Shown here: one piece after another, positions 35,874 to 44,218 of the stretch
Layout of the letters: each line of letters starts with the position of its first letter
Numbering within the stretch: the first letter of the stretch is position 1
Assembly (NCBI GenBank): GCA_013122435.1
Contig: WYDT01000016.1
Location: forward strand, 62,001 to 126,000
Direction: 5' to 3'
DNA length: 64,000 bases
DNA from: Chloroflexi bacterium AL-N1
GTDB taxonomy: Bacteria > Chloroflexota > Chloroflexia > Chloroflexales > Roseiflexaceae
Notes under the pieces: generated by a model
The model's input: only the letters and a program-made list of their open reading frames with translations
What the model was told of the DNA's origin: nothing
Database searches by the model: none
Translations under genes and position numbers: made by a program

Positions 35874-38039
35874 TCATGAGCTTGGTACATAAACGCTTAC
35901 ACGGGTTCCTGCACCTGCCTGTGAGTGAATGGTCAGAGCGGCATGGATCTGCTGTGCTCGTTCATGCATATTTCTTAAACCCATACCTCCACTGTGTTCT
36001 ATGGCATCACTATCAAAGCCCTTGCCATCATCACATATCTCAAAGAGTACATCATCTTGCTCGTAGCTCATATGAATAGTAACAGAGGTTGCCTGAGCAT
36101 GTTTGAGTGTATTGTTCAGTGCTTCTTGTGCTATGCGATAGAGGCCCGTTTCAACTGGTGGTGGCAATTCAATAAGATGATCTACGATCAGTTGTGTGGT
36201 AATTCCTGCACGACTCTCGACTGATTCAAGACGTTGTCGTAATGCTCCTAAAAACCCCTGTTGTGCAAGATCTGGTGGGCGCAACTCGTGAATCAGGAGC
36301 CGCATTTCTTTTAGAGCCTGAAGGGTAATCTCACCTATTCGCCGCAGATATTCATCGGTATGTTCGCCATGACCAGTACGTATCTGTCGTCGCCATCCTT
36401 CTGCAAGTAACCCTAAGCTGTAGAGTGATTGAGTCACCGAGTCGTGTAGATCACGTGCCAGACGGTTGCGTTCTTCAACTACGGCTAATTGCCGATCCCG
36501 CTCATACAGGCGTGCATTTTCAATCGCCGTGACAATCTGATCTCCAAGGCTTTGTATCACTAATCGCTCATCATCACTAAATGGGTCAGGGGTATTGTTT
36601 ATGATAAAGAGATGCCCAATTATGTGATCGCCAGTACGCAATGAGACGGACAGGGTAGCGTATAACTCATGATCGTTGGTGTCAGGCATATCATCGATCA
36701 ACGGGGCTGGGGTACTATATGCCCGTAAAATCAGTTGTTGGGTAGCAGGGTCGAGCAGGTAAAGACGCACATCGTGGTATCCAAATGAGGTGCGAATGAG
36801 CATAACGACCCGTGTCAGGAGTTGATCAATATCAAGGGTAGAAATAATTTCCTGACTCACCTGCGCGCTGGTCTCAAGCTGGAGTGCACGTTGTTGGAGC
36901 GCTTGATTGGCCTCATATAATGCCTGAGTGCGTTGTTCCACACGTCGTTCCAATCCACTGATAAGATCCCGTAGTTGTTTGGTCATGTGGTTGAAACTCT
37001 GTGCCAGCACGCCAATTTCATCTTTCCGTTCAACATGCGCGACTTGCTGCAAATCGCCTGCTGCAATCTGTTTGGTTGTGTAAGCCAGATGTGCTAGTGG
37101 GGTAGCAATACTTCTGGTGATGAAAAACGCTAGTCCGAGTGCCAGCAGAATAGCAAGGAGTGTAACGCCGGTGTTGATGGTAAGGGTTGTATAAAGGGCC
37201 TGATATGCTTCGGAGAGATCCTGTTCAATGATAAGCCCTGACCGGAGCGATGGCAGCCAGCGGTATACGCCCACCACCAGGGTTCCACGATGATCATGAT
37301 ACACGCCACCGCCATCAGTTTGCTGTTCCAGTACTCTTTCAATACCATGGCTTCGGTATACTGATACTGGTGTGTTGTGTGTAAGAGTGGACTCATCCAA
37401 TAGCTGATAGTCACTGTTTACAAGATATATTTTGCCGGTTTTACCTATACCAGTTTGTGTAGTCAGAATCGCATGGAGTGTCTGGCTCTGAGTCCGCCCA
37501 GCCATAACACCCAGCGTGGTGCGATCAGGTCCAGCAATTGGGATTGCTACCATCGCGTCATGGGGTGGCCTAAACGAGAGTTGGGCGGTTGGGTGCCGCA
37601 GACCCGCTCGAAAGTAATGTTGGTAATCATAGATCTGTCCTTCTGTAGCTGGATTAGTCGAGAGGGCTACCATTCCTTGATGGTCTAGAAGGAGGATCTC
37701 TTCAAATCGGGCTGATTGTTCGACGGTACGTGTCAGATTGTGGCGTACTGCTTCGTTGTAAAAGGTGTAGTGCTTTTGTTCGTATGCCAGATCGAGTACT
37801 ACAGTGGCACGTTCACTGGTGTATTCTTCATTTGAGGTGAACATGAGTTCGTTATGCAGGTCCGCAAGCCAGTTCTCAAGTTCCAGTTCGCGGAGACTTG
37901 CCACCGACTCCAAACGCTCTAACACCTGGCGTTGTCCATCACGATAGCTTATAAGACTGGAGGCCATACCAATGCCAATCGTAGGTAGTAAGGCGATCAG
38001 GAGAAACCCGGTCAGTAATCGTGTGCGAATAGTATGCAT
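35874..38039 (-). CDS. NarX-type sensor histidine kinase with exported sensor, HAMP and GAF
   Basis: Partner of the NarL-type regulator. From ATG 38039 (MHTIRTRLLTG): first transmembrane helix about 8-27, a large extracytoplasmic dCache-like region of about 260 residues (EEILLLDHQGMVALSTNPA, YLVNSDYQLLD), second helix (VTLLAILLALGLAFFIT), HAMP (PLAHLAYTTKQIAAGDLQ), coiled coil, and GAF (LLTRVVMLIRTSFGYHDVRL). The HisKA_3 box ERNRLARDLHDSVTQSLYSL holds the phospho-acceptor His. The HATPase part reads LFEICDDGKGFD and GMGLRNMHERAQQI. A TTG five codons upstream is open but less likely as a start. The sensor may detect small ligands; unknown here. Confidence 0.92.
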   Translation of the reverse strand: MHTIRTRLLTGFLLIALLPTIGIGMASSLISYRDGQRQVLERLESVASLRELELENWLADLHNELMFTSNEEYTSERATVVLDLAYEQKHYTFYNEAVRHNLTRTVEQSARFEEILLLDHQGMVALSTNPATEGQIYDYQHYFRAGLRHPTAQLSFRPPHDAMVAIPIAGPDRTTLGVMAGRTQSQTLHAILTTQTGIGKTGKIYLVNSDYQLLDESTLTHNTPVSVYRSHGIERVLEQQTDGGGVYHDHRGTLVVGVYRWLPSLRSGLIIEQDLSEAYQALYTTLTINTGVTLLAILLALGLAFFITRSIATPLAHLAYTTKQIAAGDLQQVAHVERKDEIGVLAQSFNHMTKQLRDLISGLERRVEQRTQALYEANQALQQRALQLETSAQVSQEIISTLDIDQLLTRVVMLIRTSFGYHDVRLYLLDPATQQLILRAYSTPAPLIDDMPDTNDHELYATLSVSLRTGDHIIGHLFIINNTPDPFSDDERLVIQSLGDQIVTAIENARLYERDRQLAVVEERNRLARDLHDSVTQSLYSLGLLAEGWRRQIRTGHGEHTDEYLRRIGEITLQALKEMRLLIHELRPPDLAQQGFLGALRQRLESVESRAGITTQLIVDHLIELPPPVETGLYRIAQEALNNTLKHAQATSVTIHMSYEQDDVLFEICDDGKGFDSDAIEHSGGMGLRNMHERAQQIHAALTIHSQAGAGTRVSVYVPSS

Positions 38040-38115
38040 TGTATACCTGTTCAATCGTGTTTGATGGCGTCTCGGCCAACTACAGGTTCAGTTCTTGCCA
38101 TGGTGGAAGATAGTG

Positions 38116-39258
38116 TTATAACATCGTATGTATTGCATCCTCAAGCACCGTTTGCACAACTGCTTCAGGGATATCTGTTCGCACAGTTGCGTGACCGATA
38201 GCGGTCGGCATAATCCAGCGCACTTTTCCGCTACGGACTTTTTTATCACGTGATGTCAGTGTCAAAAGATGTATTGGATCAATACCGGACGGCATCACTG
38301 TGGACAACCCATATGCGTGTAGCAAGTGTTGCTGGCGCTCCACGAGTGTGGTATCGCACATGCCGAGTCGCTGGGAGATCTGTGCCGCCAGGTGCATGCC
38401 GACCGCAACTGCTTCGCCATGGAGGAGTGTCCCATAGCTGGCTGCGGCTTCAAGTGCGTGGCCCAGCGTATGCCCATAGTTAAGCAACATGCGTTCGCCA
38501 CTCTCGCGTTCATCTGCATTCACGATCTGGACTTTGACGGCGGCGGCCTGTCGGATCAATTTGCCCAAGGAGGCCAATTGTGTCACATCTGCGACATCCG
38601 TGATGCTGGTCATTGCGGTGGCCTGTGCTTCTAAACGCGCAAACAGATCGGCATCACGAATAACTCCATGTTTAATGACTTCTGCCCAGCCAGCGCACAA
38701 CTCTCGTGGTGCTAAAGTACCAAGCGTCGTCACATCGCTCAAAACCAGCCGTGGTTGGTGGAATGCGCCGATCAGGTTTTTGCCCAGCGCATGATTAACG
38801 CCTGTTTTTCCGCCAATAGCACTATCGACCATGGCCAGGAGTGTAGTGGGTAACTGGATGAGCGCAATGCCACGGAGTACTGTTGCTGCAGCAAACCCAG
38901 CGAGGTCGCCAACGACACCGCCACCCAGTGCCAACACTGTATCCTGCCGTTCGACGTTCCCGTTGATCATCCAGTCGTAGAGTTGTGCAGTTGTCGCCAG
39001 GTCTTTGCTGGTTTCGCCCGACGGAACCGTAAAGCTTTGCACACGATAGCCTGCTTCTCGCAGTGTGTGTTCGAGTGCGGCACCATAATGTGGGTACACC
39101 GCCGAGTCACTGACCAGCCAGAGTTGACCCTCCAGCCCAAGTTGTCCAAGATACGTTGGTAGGCGCTGTAAGATGTTCGCACCAACGTGGATATCGTATG
39201 ACGCCGTGGGCGTTGTTACAGTCAGAGGCTTCTGTTCCAAAAGTAGTATGCTCCTCAT
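38116..39258 (-). CDS. aroB: 3-dehydroquinate synthase
   Basis: Second step of the shikimate pathway: converts DAHP to 3-dehydroquinate with NAD and a divalent metal. Clear motifs include VPSGETSKDL, the NAD-binding LALGGGVVGDLAGFAAAT, RGIALIQLPTTLLAMVDSAIGGKTGVN, and metal-ligand regions VIKHGVI, LLNYGHTLGHALEA and LHGEAVAVGM. Length 380, normal. An AGGAG directly inside the first codons makes TTG at 39240 (MEQKPLTV) a serious alternative to ATG 39258. It follows aroK by 50 bp, so they form a two-gene operon. Confidence 0.96.
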   Translation of the reverse strand: MRSILLLEQKPLTVTTPTASYDIHVGANILQRLPTYLGQLGLEGQLWLVSDSAVYPHYGAALEHTLREAGYRVQSFTVPSGETSKDLATTAQLYDWMINGNVERQDTVLALGGGVVGDLAGFAAATVLRGIALIQLPTTLLAMVDSAIGGKTGVNHALGKNLIGAFHQPRLVLSDVTTLGTLAPRELCAGWAEVIKHGVIRDADLFARLEAQATAMTSITDVADVTQLASLGKLIRQAAAVKVQIVNADERESGERMLLNYGHTLGHALEAAASYGTLLHGEAVAVGMHLAAQISQRLGMCDTTLVERQQHLLHAYGLSTVMPSGIDPIHLLTLTSRDKKVRSGKVRWIMPTAIGHATVRTDIPEAVVQTVLEDAIHTML

Positions 39259-39308
39259 GTTTGAACGGTATACCTGTATTATAGCATTCCTGCAACTGAG
39301 GGGGCATC

Positions 39309-39842
39309 TTATGTGAGATTGGTAGCCTGGAGAATGATGTCGCAGATCTCAAGTGTGGTTTTCTCCCCTGTGTCGATGCGGATGTCGGCGATGGTTTGGT
39401 ACAGCGCTGCACGCTCACTCTGGAGTTGGGCCAATTGAGTGGAGGGATCGTTCCCCTGTAGAAGAGGCCGTTCTTCATCGTGGGCTTGTAGACGGGCGAT
39501 CAGGGTCTCGATAGGTGCATCCAGCCAGACTACATAGCTGTTTTGTTGTAACAGGGTGCGATTAGTTTTGCGCAGTACAATGCCGCCGCCGGTGGCTACG
39601 ATGCATGGCGTGTGAGCGAAGATATTGGCGAGTACCTGGGTTTCCAGATCGCGAAAGGCCGCTTCACCATTCTCAGCAAAGATATCCGCAGCGCTACGGC
39701 CTGTTTGCTCAACAATCATGGCGTCGGTATCCAGTAGTGACCATCCGAGACGTTCCGCGAGCACCTGTCCGACTGTTGACTTGCCGGTGCCACTCAGACC
39801 GATCAGTGCAATAGATTGAGGATATTGTGGAATAGTAGACAT
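39309..39842 (-). CDS. aroK: Shikimate kinase
   Basis: Phosphorylates shikimate with ATP. Walker A is GLSGTGKSTVGQVLAERL (residues 15-32), followed by the shikimate-binding FRDLETQVL and the GGGIVLR glycine motif, with the adenine-side DDERPLL-like lid as HDEERPLL. Length 177 residues, normal. First gene of the aroK-aroB operon; no promoter was chosen in the 157 bp upstream, which also carry the terminator of the gene at 40001. Confidence 0.95.
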   Translation of the reverse strand: MSTIPQYPQSIALIGLSGTGKSTVGQVLAERLGWSLLDTDAMIVEQTGRSAADIFAENGEAAFRDLETQVLANIFAHTPCIVATGGGIVLRKTNRTLLQQNSYVVWLDAPIETLIARLQAHDEERPLLQGNDPSTQLAQLQSERAALYQTIADIRIDTGEKTTLEICDIILQATNLT

Positions 39843-39939
39843 AGAGCATATTGTACTACGATTCTTACAATTTTTACTCTCTCATTGCTTCTCTGGATAT
39901 GTATGAAAAAACACAGGAAACACTTCGATATTTAGAAAA

Positions 39940-39968
39940 AGAAGAAGCACAAGAGATGTGCTTCTTCT
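39940..39968 (-). terminator. Intrinsic terminator of the 40001-40222 gene
   Basis: Twelve-base arms AGAAGAAGCACA (39940-39951) and TGTGCTTCTTCT (39957-39968) with a 5-base loop. On the minus strand the right-hand side is followed by TTTTT, a standard intrinsic terminator, 33 bp past the gene end. Confidence 0.8.
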
Positions 39969-40000
39969 AAAAATACTCTGCTGTAGCGGCATATTAAAAA

Positions 40001-40222
40001 CTATTCATTAATGAATTGTTGTGTAATTTGATATAGGTCAGAGTCGATATGGTTTTGCCCTGATTTAAGTAACCATAGTTCTATGGATGTAGTATCGCCT
40101 TCAACCAAATCTTGCTCTTGTTTTTGTGCGTTGAGTGTAGGAACTGCTGCAATAGCACCTAGTGAAACGGCTATACCAGTCAGCTTTAGAAAGTTTCGGC
40201 GATTGGAGTTTAATTTAGGCAT
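40001..40222 (-). CDS. Small protein with Tat-type signal, 73 residues
   Basis: From ATG 40222 the N-terminus reads NRRNFLKLTGIAVSLGAIAA, a twin-arginine signal, leaving a mature peptide of about 43 residues (from QKQEQDLVEGD to ITQQFINE). The mature part has no Cys and no known motif. An AGGAGG lies before the ATG. It follows a predicted lipoprotein and a Cys/His-rich protein on the same strand (gaps of 67 and 5 bp), so the three look like one operon of small exported proteins. Confidence 0.65.
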   Translation of the reverse strand: MPKLNSNRRNFLKLTGIAVSLGAIAAVPTLNAQKQEQDLVEGDTTSIELWLLKSGQNHIDSDLYQITQQFINE

Positions 40223-40289
40223 ATCTAGCCTCCTTATATAGTGTGGAGGTATATCCACTATCGAGGTATATCGCTATCTGATCAAGATG

Positions 40290-40799
40290 TTATTCTGTAT
40301 CTGAAGAAGCGATTTCATCTTGTAAAGTTGTATATACAGCATCATCAACATGCGATTCTGCGCTTGCCAGGAGGAACCGCTCAACTTCTCGGTCGTTATC
40401 AGTAAGGTAATGAATTATCTCATTGACTCTGTACTCGATAATACCATTATAGACGATCATTGCATCGAAGAACGTCTCGTCAGGATTTGGTAGATAAACT
40501 TCAAATCCGCTGTATCCTAAGCCTGTTTCTGGAAGTGTTTGATCAGTACGGGGCAGCTCTTCGACTAGTGCTGCCAACTGCTTGGTCTGATCTCTTGTTA
40601 AGTTCCAATCTGGCTGCTCGCGTCCACTAAAGATGTTAAGTTGTACATAACCTTCATCTTCGCTTCCTGAGTCTCTTGCTGATATAGTTGGCATGGGTGT
40701 ACCTATCTCTGGAGTCTCTTGTGGTTGCGACTCAGTAGTAGATACAGATCCACAAGCAACTAATATACCTATAATAAAAATGCTAAGTACGTATTTCAT
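40290..40799 (-). CDS. Predicted lipoprotein with FSGRxxPxW motif
   Basis: From ATG 40799 the signal reads MKYVLSIFIIGILVACGS with a lipobox Cys at 16. After a Ser/Thr/Pro linker the mature part begins VQLNIFSGREQPDWNLT, then GLGYSGFEVYLP and FDAMIVYNGIIEYRV. The FSGRxxPxW and LGYxGF pieces also occur in the next upstream gene (FSGRPNP and LGYRGF), so the two share a domain. The start lies five bases past the stop of that gene. Family name unknown to me; 169 residues. Confidence 0.65.
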   Translation of the reverse strand: MKYVLSIFIIGILVACGSVSTTESQPQETPEIGTPMPTISARDSGSEDEGYVQLNIFSGREQPDWNLTRDQTKQLAALVEELPRTDQTLPETGLGYSGFEVYLPNPDETFFDAMIVYNGIIEYRVNEIIHYLTDNDREVERFLLASAESHVDDAVYTTLQDEIASSDTE

Positions 40800-40803
40800 T
40801 GAA

Positions 40804-41634
40804 TTAACTAACTGTAAGGCCAAGACCTCTATAATATCCGCAAAAATCAGTGTAAGGACCACGGTTGCATGTTTCTGGATCAGTAATGAGTTGACCAGAG
40901 TCATCTGTGTTACGTGCAGGTGTTTGGCCTGCCTTGTGACACCAGTGATTATTGATGCATAATCTGTACCAATGATAATCCATGCCAGGCCATATTACTA
41001 AGCAAGTTTGGAGGTTGTTATCTGAGCGACAGCTGGATTGCCATCCATCACGAACTGCAGCGGCACCAACATCTGCACACGAGATAGTAGAAAACATTTG
41101 ACCTGAAGCACGCCCAGGTTGTGCAAATGTATTAGTTCTGCTGTTCGCAGCGTAATTATAGCAGTTATTATTCAATTGATGAGAAGAGCTACCATTCCAA
41201 AAGCTGAAATCACTGTCACTGGTATAATAACCTTGCGAACACTTGGTATATCCTGATAGTGATGGTTCGTCCGATTTTGTCTGTCGATCTTCTTCAATAG
41301 CTGCTTCTGTAACTTCAAGAACATCATCAGGCACATCAACGGTGGTTTCTTCTGCGCTTTCAAGAAGTAAGTCAGCTGCATCTGCGCTCAATGTAAGATT
41401 TCGTCCAATTCTTGCGATGCTTGGAAGCTTATTTTGTTGCCATATACTATCTTCATTTTCAAGTTGTCTGATAACAAATCCTCGATAACCTAGTCCTCCT
41501 ACATTAGTATTATAGGGCAGCAGTATCTGTGGACTTGCCATGATCTGATCCATAAGATGTTGAGTTGCACGTTTTGAGAGATTCTAACGAGGATTAGGCC
41601 GCCCAGAGAAAATGTCAAGTTCGATCTGAATCAT
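40804..41634 (-). pseudogene. Cys/His-rich protein with FSGRPNP domain, in-frame TAG near the start
   Basis: From ATG 41634 the frame reads MIQIELDIFSGRPNPR and then TAG (41584-41586), exactly where the related lipoprotein has the region around its conserved Trp. After the TAG the frame continues (NLSKRATQHLMDQIM, LGYRGFVIRQLEN) for about 260 codons to 40804. The C-terminal part has a conserved-looking set: NNCYNYAANSRTNTFAQPG, VIWPGMDYHWYRL, HKAGQTPARNTDDSG and GPYTDFCGYY, which suggests a Cys-His enzyme or disulfide domain. Restart at ATG 41553 or 41544 could rescue most of the protein (about 245 residues). Unknown family. Confidence 0.6.
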
Positions 41635-42045
41635 AGTAGACCTCCGTTAATTAAGTGAAATATTTGCGTGGATGTGAAGTGGATTGATCTCTAGAAGTAT
41701 AACACATATTTATATATATGTAAATGTATTTTTGTTTAATTTAAAATATATGTTTAATGGTATGTATTCAATCCTTTAATATGTTAATAAAAATCAAATA
41801 ATATTTGTATTTCTAGTTTACTTTATCTGTTGTTTATGTCTATTCGTACATTTTGCAATCAATCGAGCATAATCAAAGCTATTATTGTTCATTGGATAAC
41901 GTTATATGGTCACAAGCGTATAATCACCATAAAGATGATACAATATCCTGTTACATGTTTGTCATACTATTGCACAAGTTCTGCACTAATGGTATTATAA
42001 CAGTTAATAAGTTTCTAAACCTTAGCACAGCCTGCTATTAGGGTG
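41635..42045. other. Very AT-rich intergenic region, about 410 bp
   Basis: Divergent spacer between the Cys/His-rich gene (minus) and the CbiX-like gene (plus). From about 41690 to 41830 it is strongly AT-rich with TATATA and TTTAATTT tracts, unlike the rest of the window. It probably holds two divergent promoters. No gene remnant or RNA was recognised. Confidence 0.4.
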
Positions 42046-43032
42046 ATGAGTACTATGCTACACGGAAAAGAACAAGTCCCTCTCACATCACGATCAACGT
42101 TTGATACAGCTAGTAACTCCGCTGCTCAGCAACGAGCAGTTATGCTGGTTGGTTATGGCGAAACGTGTCCCAGAACGGGTGCAATCATGATTCGTTTGGC
42201 CGCACGTATTGCAAGTTTGGGCGTTGCAAGATTGAGTATATCGGCTTTTCTGGATAATACTCGTCCGACCTTTGATGAGTCGCTTGTTCGGTGTGTGGCT
42301 GAAGGGGTCCGTGAAATTGTGGTGATGCCGTATGTACTGGGACCTGATGCGTTTGTTCGAGATCAGCTACCACACCTGATAGAACAGAGCCAACAACGTT
42401 TCCCTCACATTGCAATTCGTTTGACGTATACGCTTGGTGAGCATCCGGCTCTGGCTGAACTGCTGCTGCGGCGTGCTGTCGAAGCCGATTATGTGGCTTC
42501 GCATCCCGAAATCGTGTATCCTGAACAGGCTGCGTTATTCGACAGCGGTCCCTGGCTCCCCATGCACGTACGCCATAACACGAGTCTGATTATTCTGGCG
42601 TATGGCGCCGACGATCACTGTTTTTGTGATCCTGTCTATACCATAGCCGAATATATTGGTCGACAGGGCCTCTATGCTCACACACAGGTTTGTCTCATTG
42701 AAACAGATCAATCACCACTCATCAATACGATTGGTGAGCTCCTGCAAAGAGATATTCAGCATACCATTGTGGTACCTTATTTCTTGCAATTGAGCAAGAA
42801 TGAAGACAAAGAGTTAACAACAGTCATAGCGGCTGCCCGTGAGCGCTATCCCAATATGTCAATTATTCTGGCGGAACCGCTTGGGTATGATCGTGCGATG
42901 TTGGAGGTAATCAATGACCGTATTAGCGAAATTATTGAGACCCCCTACCATCAAGTGCAAGACCTTCCCACAGTCCGCTTTGAACGAGGATTTGGCGACC
43001 ATCGAGCAGGATATATGGAGCCGCCCAGTTAG
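42046..43032 (+). CDS. CbiX-like protein lacking both catalytic histidines
   Basis: A 328-residue two-domain paralogue of the chelatase at 13611. The alignment is obvious: VMLVGYGETCPRTGAIMIRL against LLVGHGSLQSASGAAMIRL, and LGPDAFVRDQLPHL against IPGKFVREDVPRL. The metal-binding His of each domain is Tyr here (Tyr37 in VGYGE, Tyr186 in LAYGADDH). An extra about 40 N-terminal residues and an inter-domain insert carrying DHCFCD distinguish it. It is unlikely to be a normal chelatase and may bind a tetrapyrrole or serve another role. Its 3' end overlaps the converging radical SAM gene by 101 bp. Confidence 0.75.
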   Translation: MSTMLHGKEQVPLTSRSTFDTASNSAAQQRAVMLVGYGETCPRTGAIMIRLAARIASLGVARLSISAFLDNTRPTFDESLVRCVAEGVREIVVMPYVLGPDAFVRDQLPHLIEQSQQRFPHIAIRLTYTLGEHPALAELLLRRAVEADYVASHPEIVYPEQAALFDSGPWLPMHVRHNTSLIILAYGADDHCFCDPVYTIAEYIGRQGLYAHTQVCLIETDQSPLINTIGELLQRDIQHTIVVPYFLQLSKNEDKELTTVIAAARERYPNMSIILAEPLGYDRAMLEVINDRISEIIETPYHQVQDLPTVRFERGFGDHRAGYMEPPS

Positions 43033-44125
43033 TCACCACTCCTAGCTTTTTGAGCTGCCCCAAATCGCGCATTTTTGTGGTACCTTGCACTGCCCGAATG
43101 CGCTCGGCTGATTGTGGTCCAATCCCTGGAATGCGTAAGAGCATATGGCGCGGCGCCTGATTGATCTCCACTGGAAAGTATTCAGGATGGGCATCAGCCC
43201 AGGCTTGCTTTGGCGTGCGGTCTCGCAACAAAAATCCCTCCGCACCAAAGGCAAACTCATCAAAAGTAAAGCCATAATCGCGGAGCATAAAATCGGCCTG
43301 ATAGAGCCGAAATGCACGCATTGGGTCTTCCGCAGGCATTTCATTAAATGGTGATTGTTCTATCGGATGGAACGCACTAAAATAGGCACGTTTGAGACTC
43401 AACTCATGGTGTGCTCGTTCTACTGTCATGAGCAGTTCGCGATCACTCTCGCCCGCCGCACCGACCACAAATTGTGTTGTCAGGCTCCGTGCGCCTTGTC
43501 GCCCCTCACGTCGTGATTGCTCGATCAGGTTGGCGGCCCAGACCATACGTTGCCACATGCTTTCGGCAAACTCTTTCCCTGGTGCCAGGATCGCCAGTCG
43601 TTCGGCATTTGGTGCTTCAAGATTGAGCGATACGCGGTCGGCCAGTTGAACGGCACGCTCAATGTACTCCTGATCTGCTCCTGGTATCAACTTGATATGG
43701 ATGTAGCCTCGGTATTTTTCGCGCACACGCAGTTGCTCAACGGTTGCCAGCATTTTCTCCATTGTCGTGTTTGCATCTGGCACAATACCCGATGAGAGGA
43801 ACAGCCCTTCGGCCCGCTTGGCACGATTGAGTGAGACAAAAGTCGTGGCCAGTTCATCAGGTTTGAAAGTGGTTCGTTTGCGACGAATCGCGCAGGAAGT
43901 AAAACAATATTTGCAGGCATAACGACAGGCGTTGGTCTGGAGGACTTTAAATAATTTGACCTTGCCGCCACGTTCACGACTGGCATTGTAAATAAAACCT
44001 GTGTCGTGTTGAATGCCCGCACGGATACTCTGCTCCGATGGCGTATCCGTCACTTCATCAGTGGCCTCATCGCTAAGAAGGGCGAGTTTTTGCTGCATGT
44101 CTGGCTCAATGTTGATTGTCGTCAT
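42932..44125 (-). CDS. Radical SAM protein with helix-hairpin-helix, putative DNA modification/repair type
   Basis: A radical S-adenosylmethionine enzyme. The cluster motif Cys71-x3-Cys75-x2-Cys78 lies in ACRYACKYCFTSC (residue numbers from the GTG four codons upstream of ATG 44125). The following core reads LFLSSGIVPDANTTMEKML, then VSLNLEAPNAERL. The C-terminus has a helix-hairpin-helix (LRIPGIGPQSAERIRAVQG), typical of nucleic-acid binding. This matches the family annotated as 'putative DNA modification/repair radical SAM protein', often linked to a uracil-DNA-glycosylase-like gene; no such partner is adjacent here. Reaction unknown. Confidence 0.85.
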   Translation of the reverse strand: MTTINIEPDMQQKLALLSDEATDEVTDTPSEQSIRAGIQHDTGFIYNASRERGGKVKLFKVLQTNACRYACKYCFTSCAIRRKRTTFKPDELATTFVSLNRAKRAEGLFLSSGIVPDANTTMEKMLATVEQLRVREKYRGYIHIKLIPGADQEYIERAVQLADRVSLNLEAPNAERLAILAPGKEFAESMWQRMVWAANLIEQSRREGRQGARSLTTQFVVGAAGESDRELLMTVERAHHELSLKRAYFSAFHPIEQSPFNEMPAEDPMRAFRLYQADFMLRDYGFTFDEFAFGAEGFLLRDRTPKQAWADAHPEYFPVEINQAPRHMLLRIPGIGPQSAERIRAVQGTTKMRDLGQLKKLGVVTNWAAPYILLDGRQILVQSGLWEGLALDGRGSQ

Positions 44126-44218
44126 TGATACACTCACTCAAACATATGTGCTTGTATTGTAGCACAAATGATCAATAGTGAGGCATACTGATTGAACAGG
44201 CGACAATGCTGACCTTTG

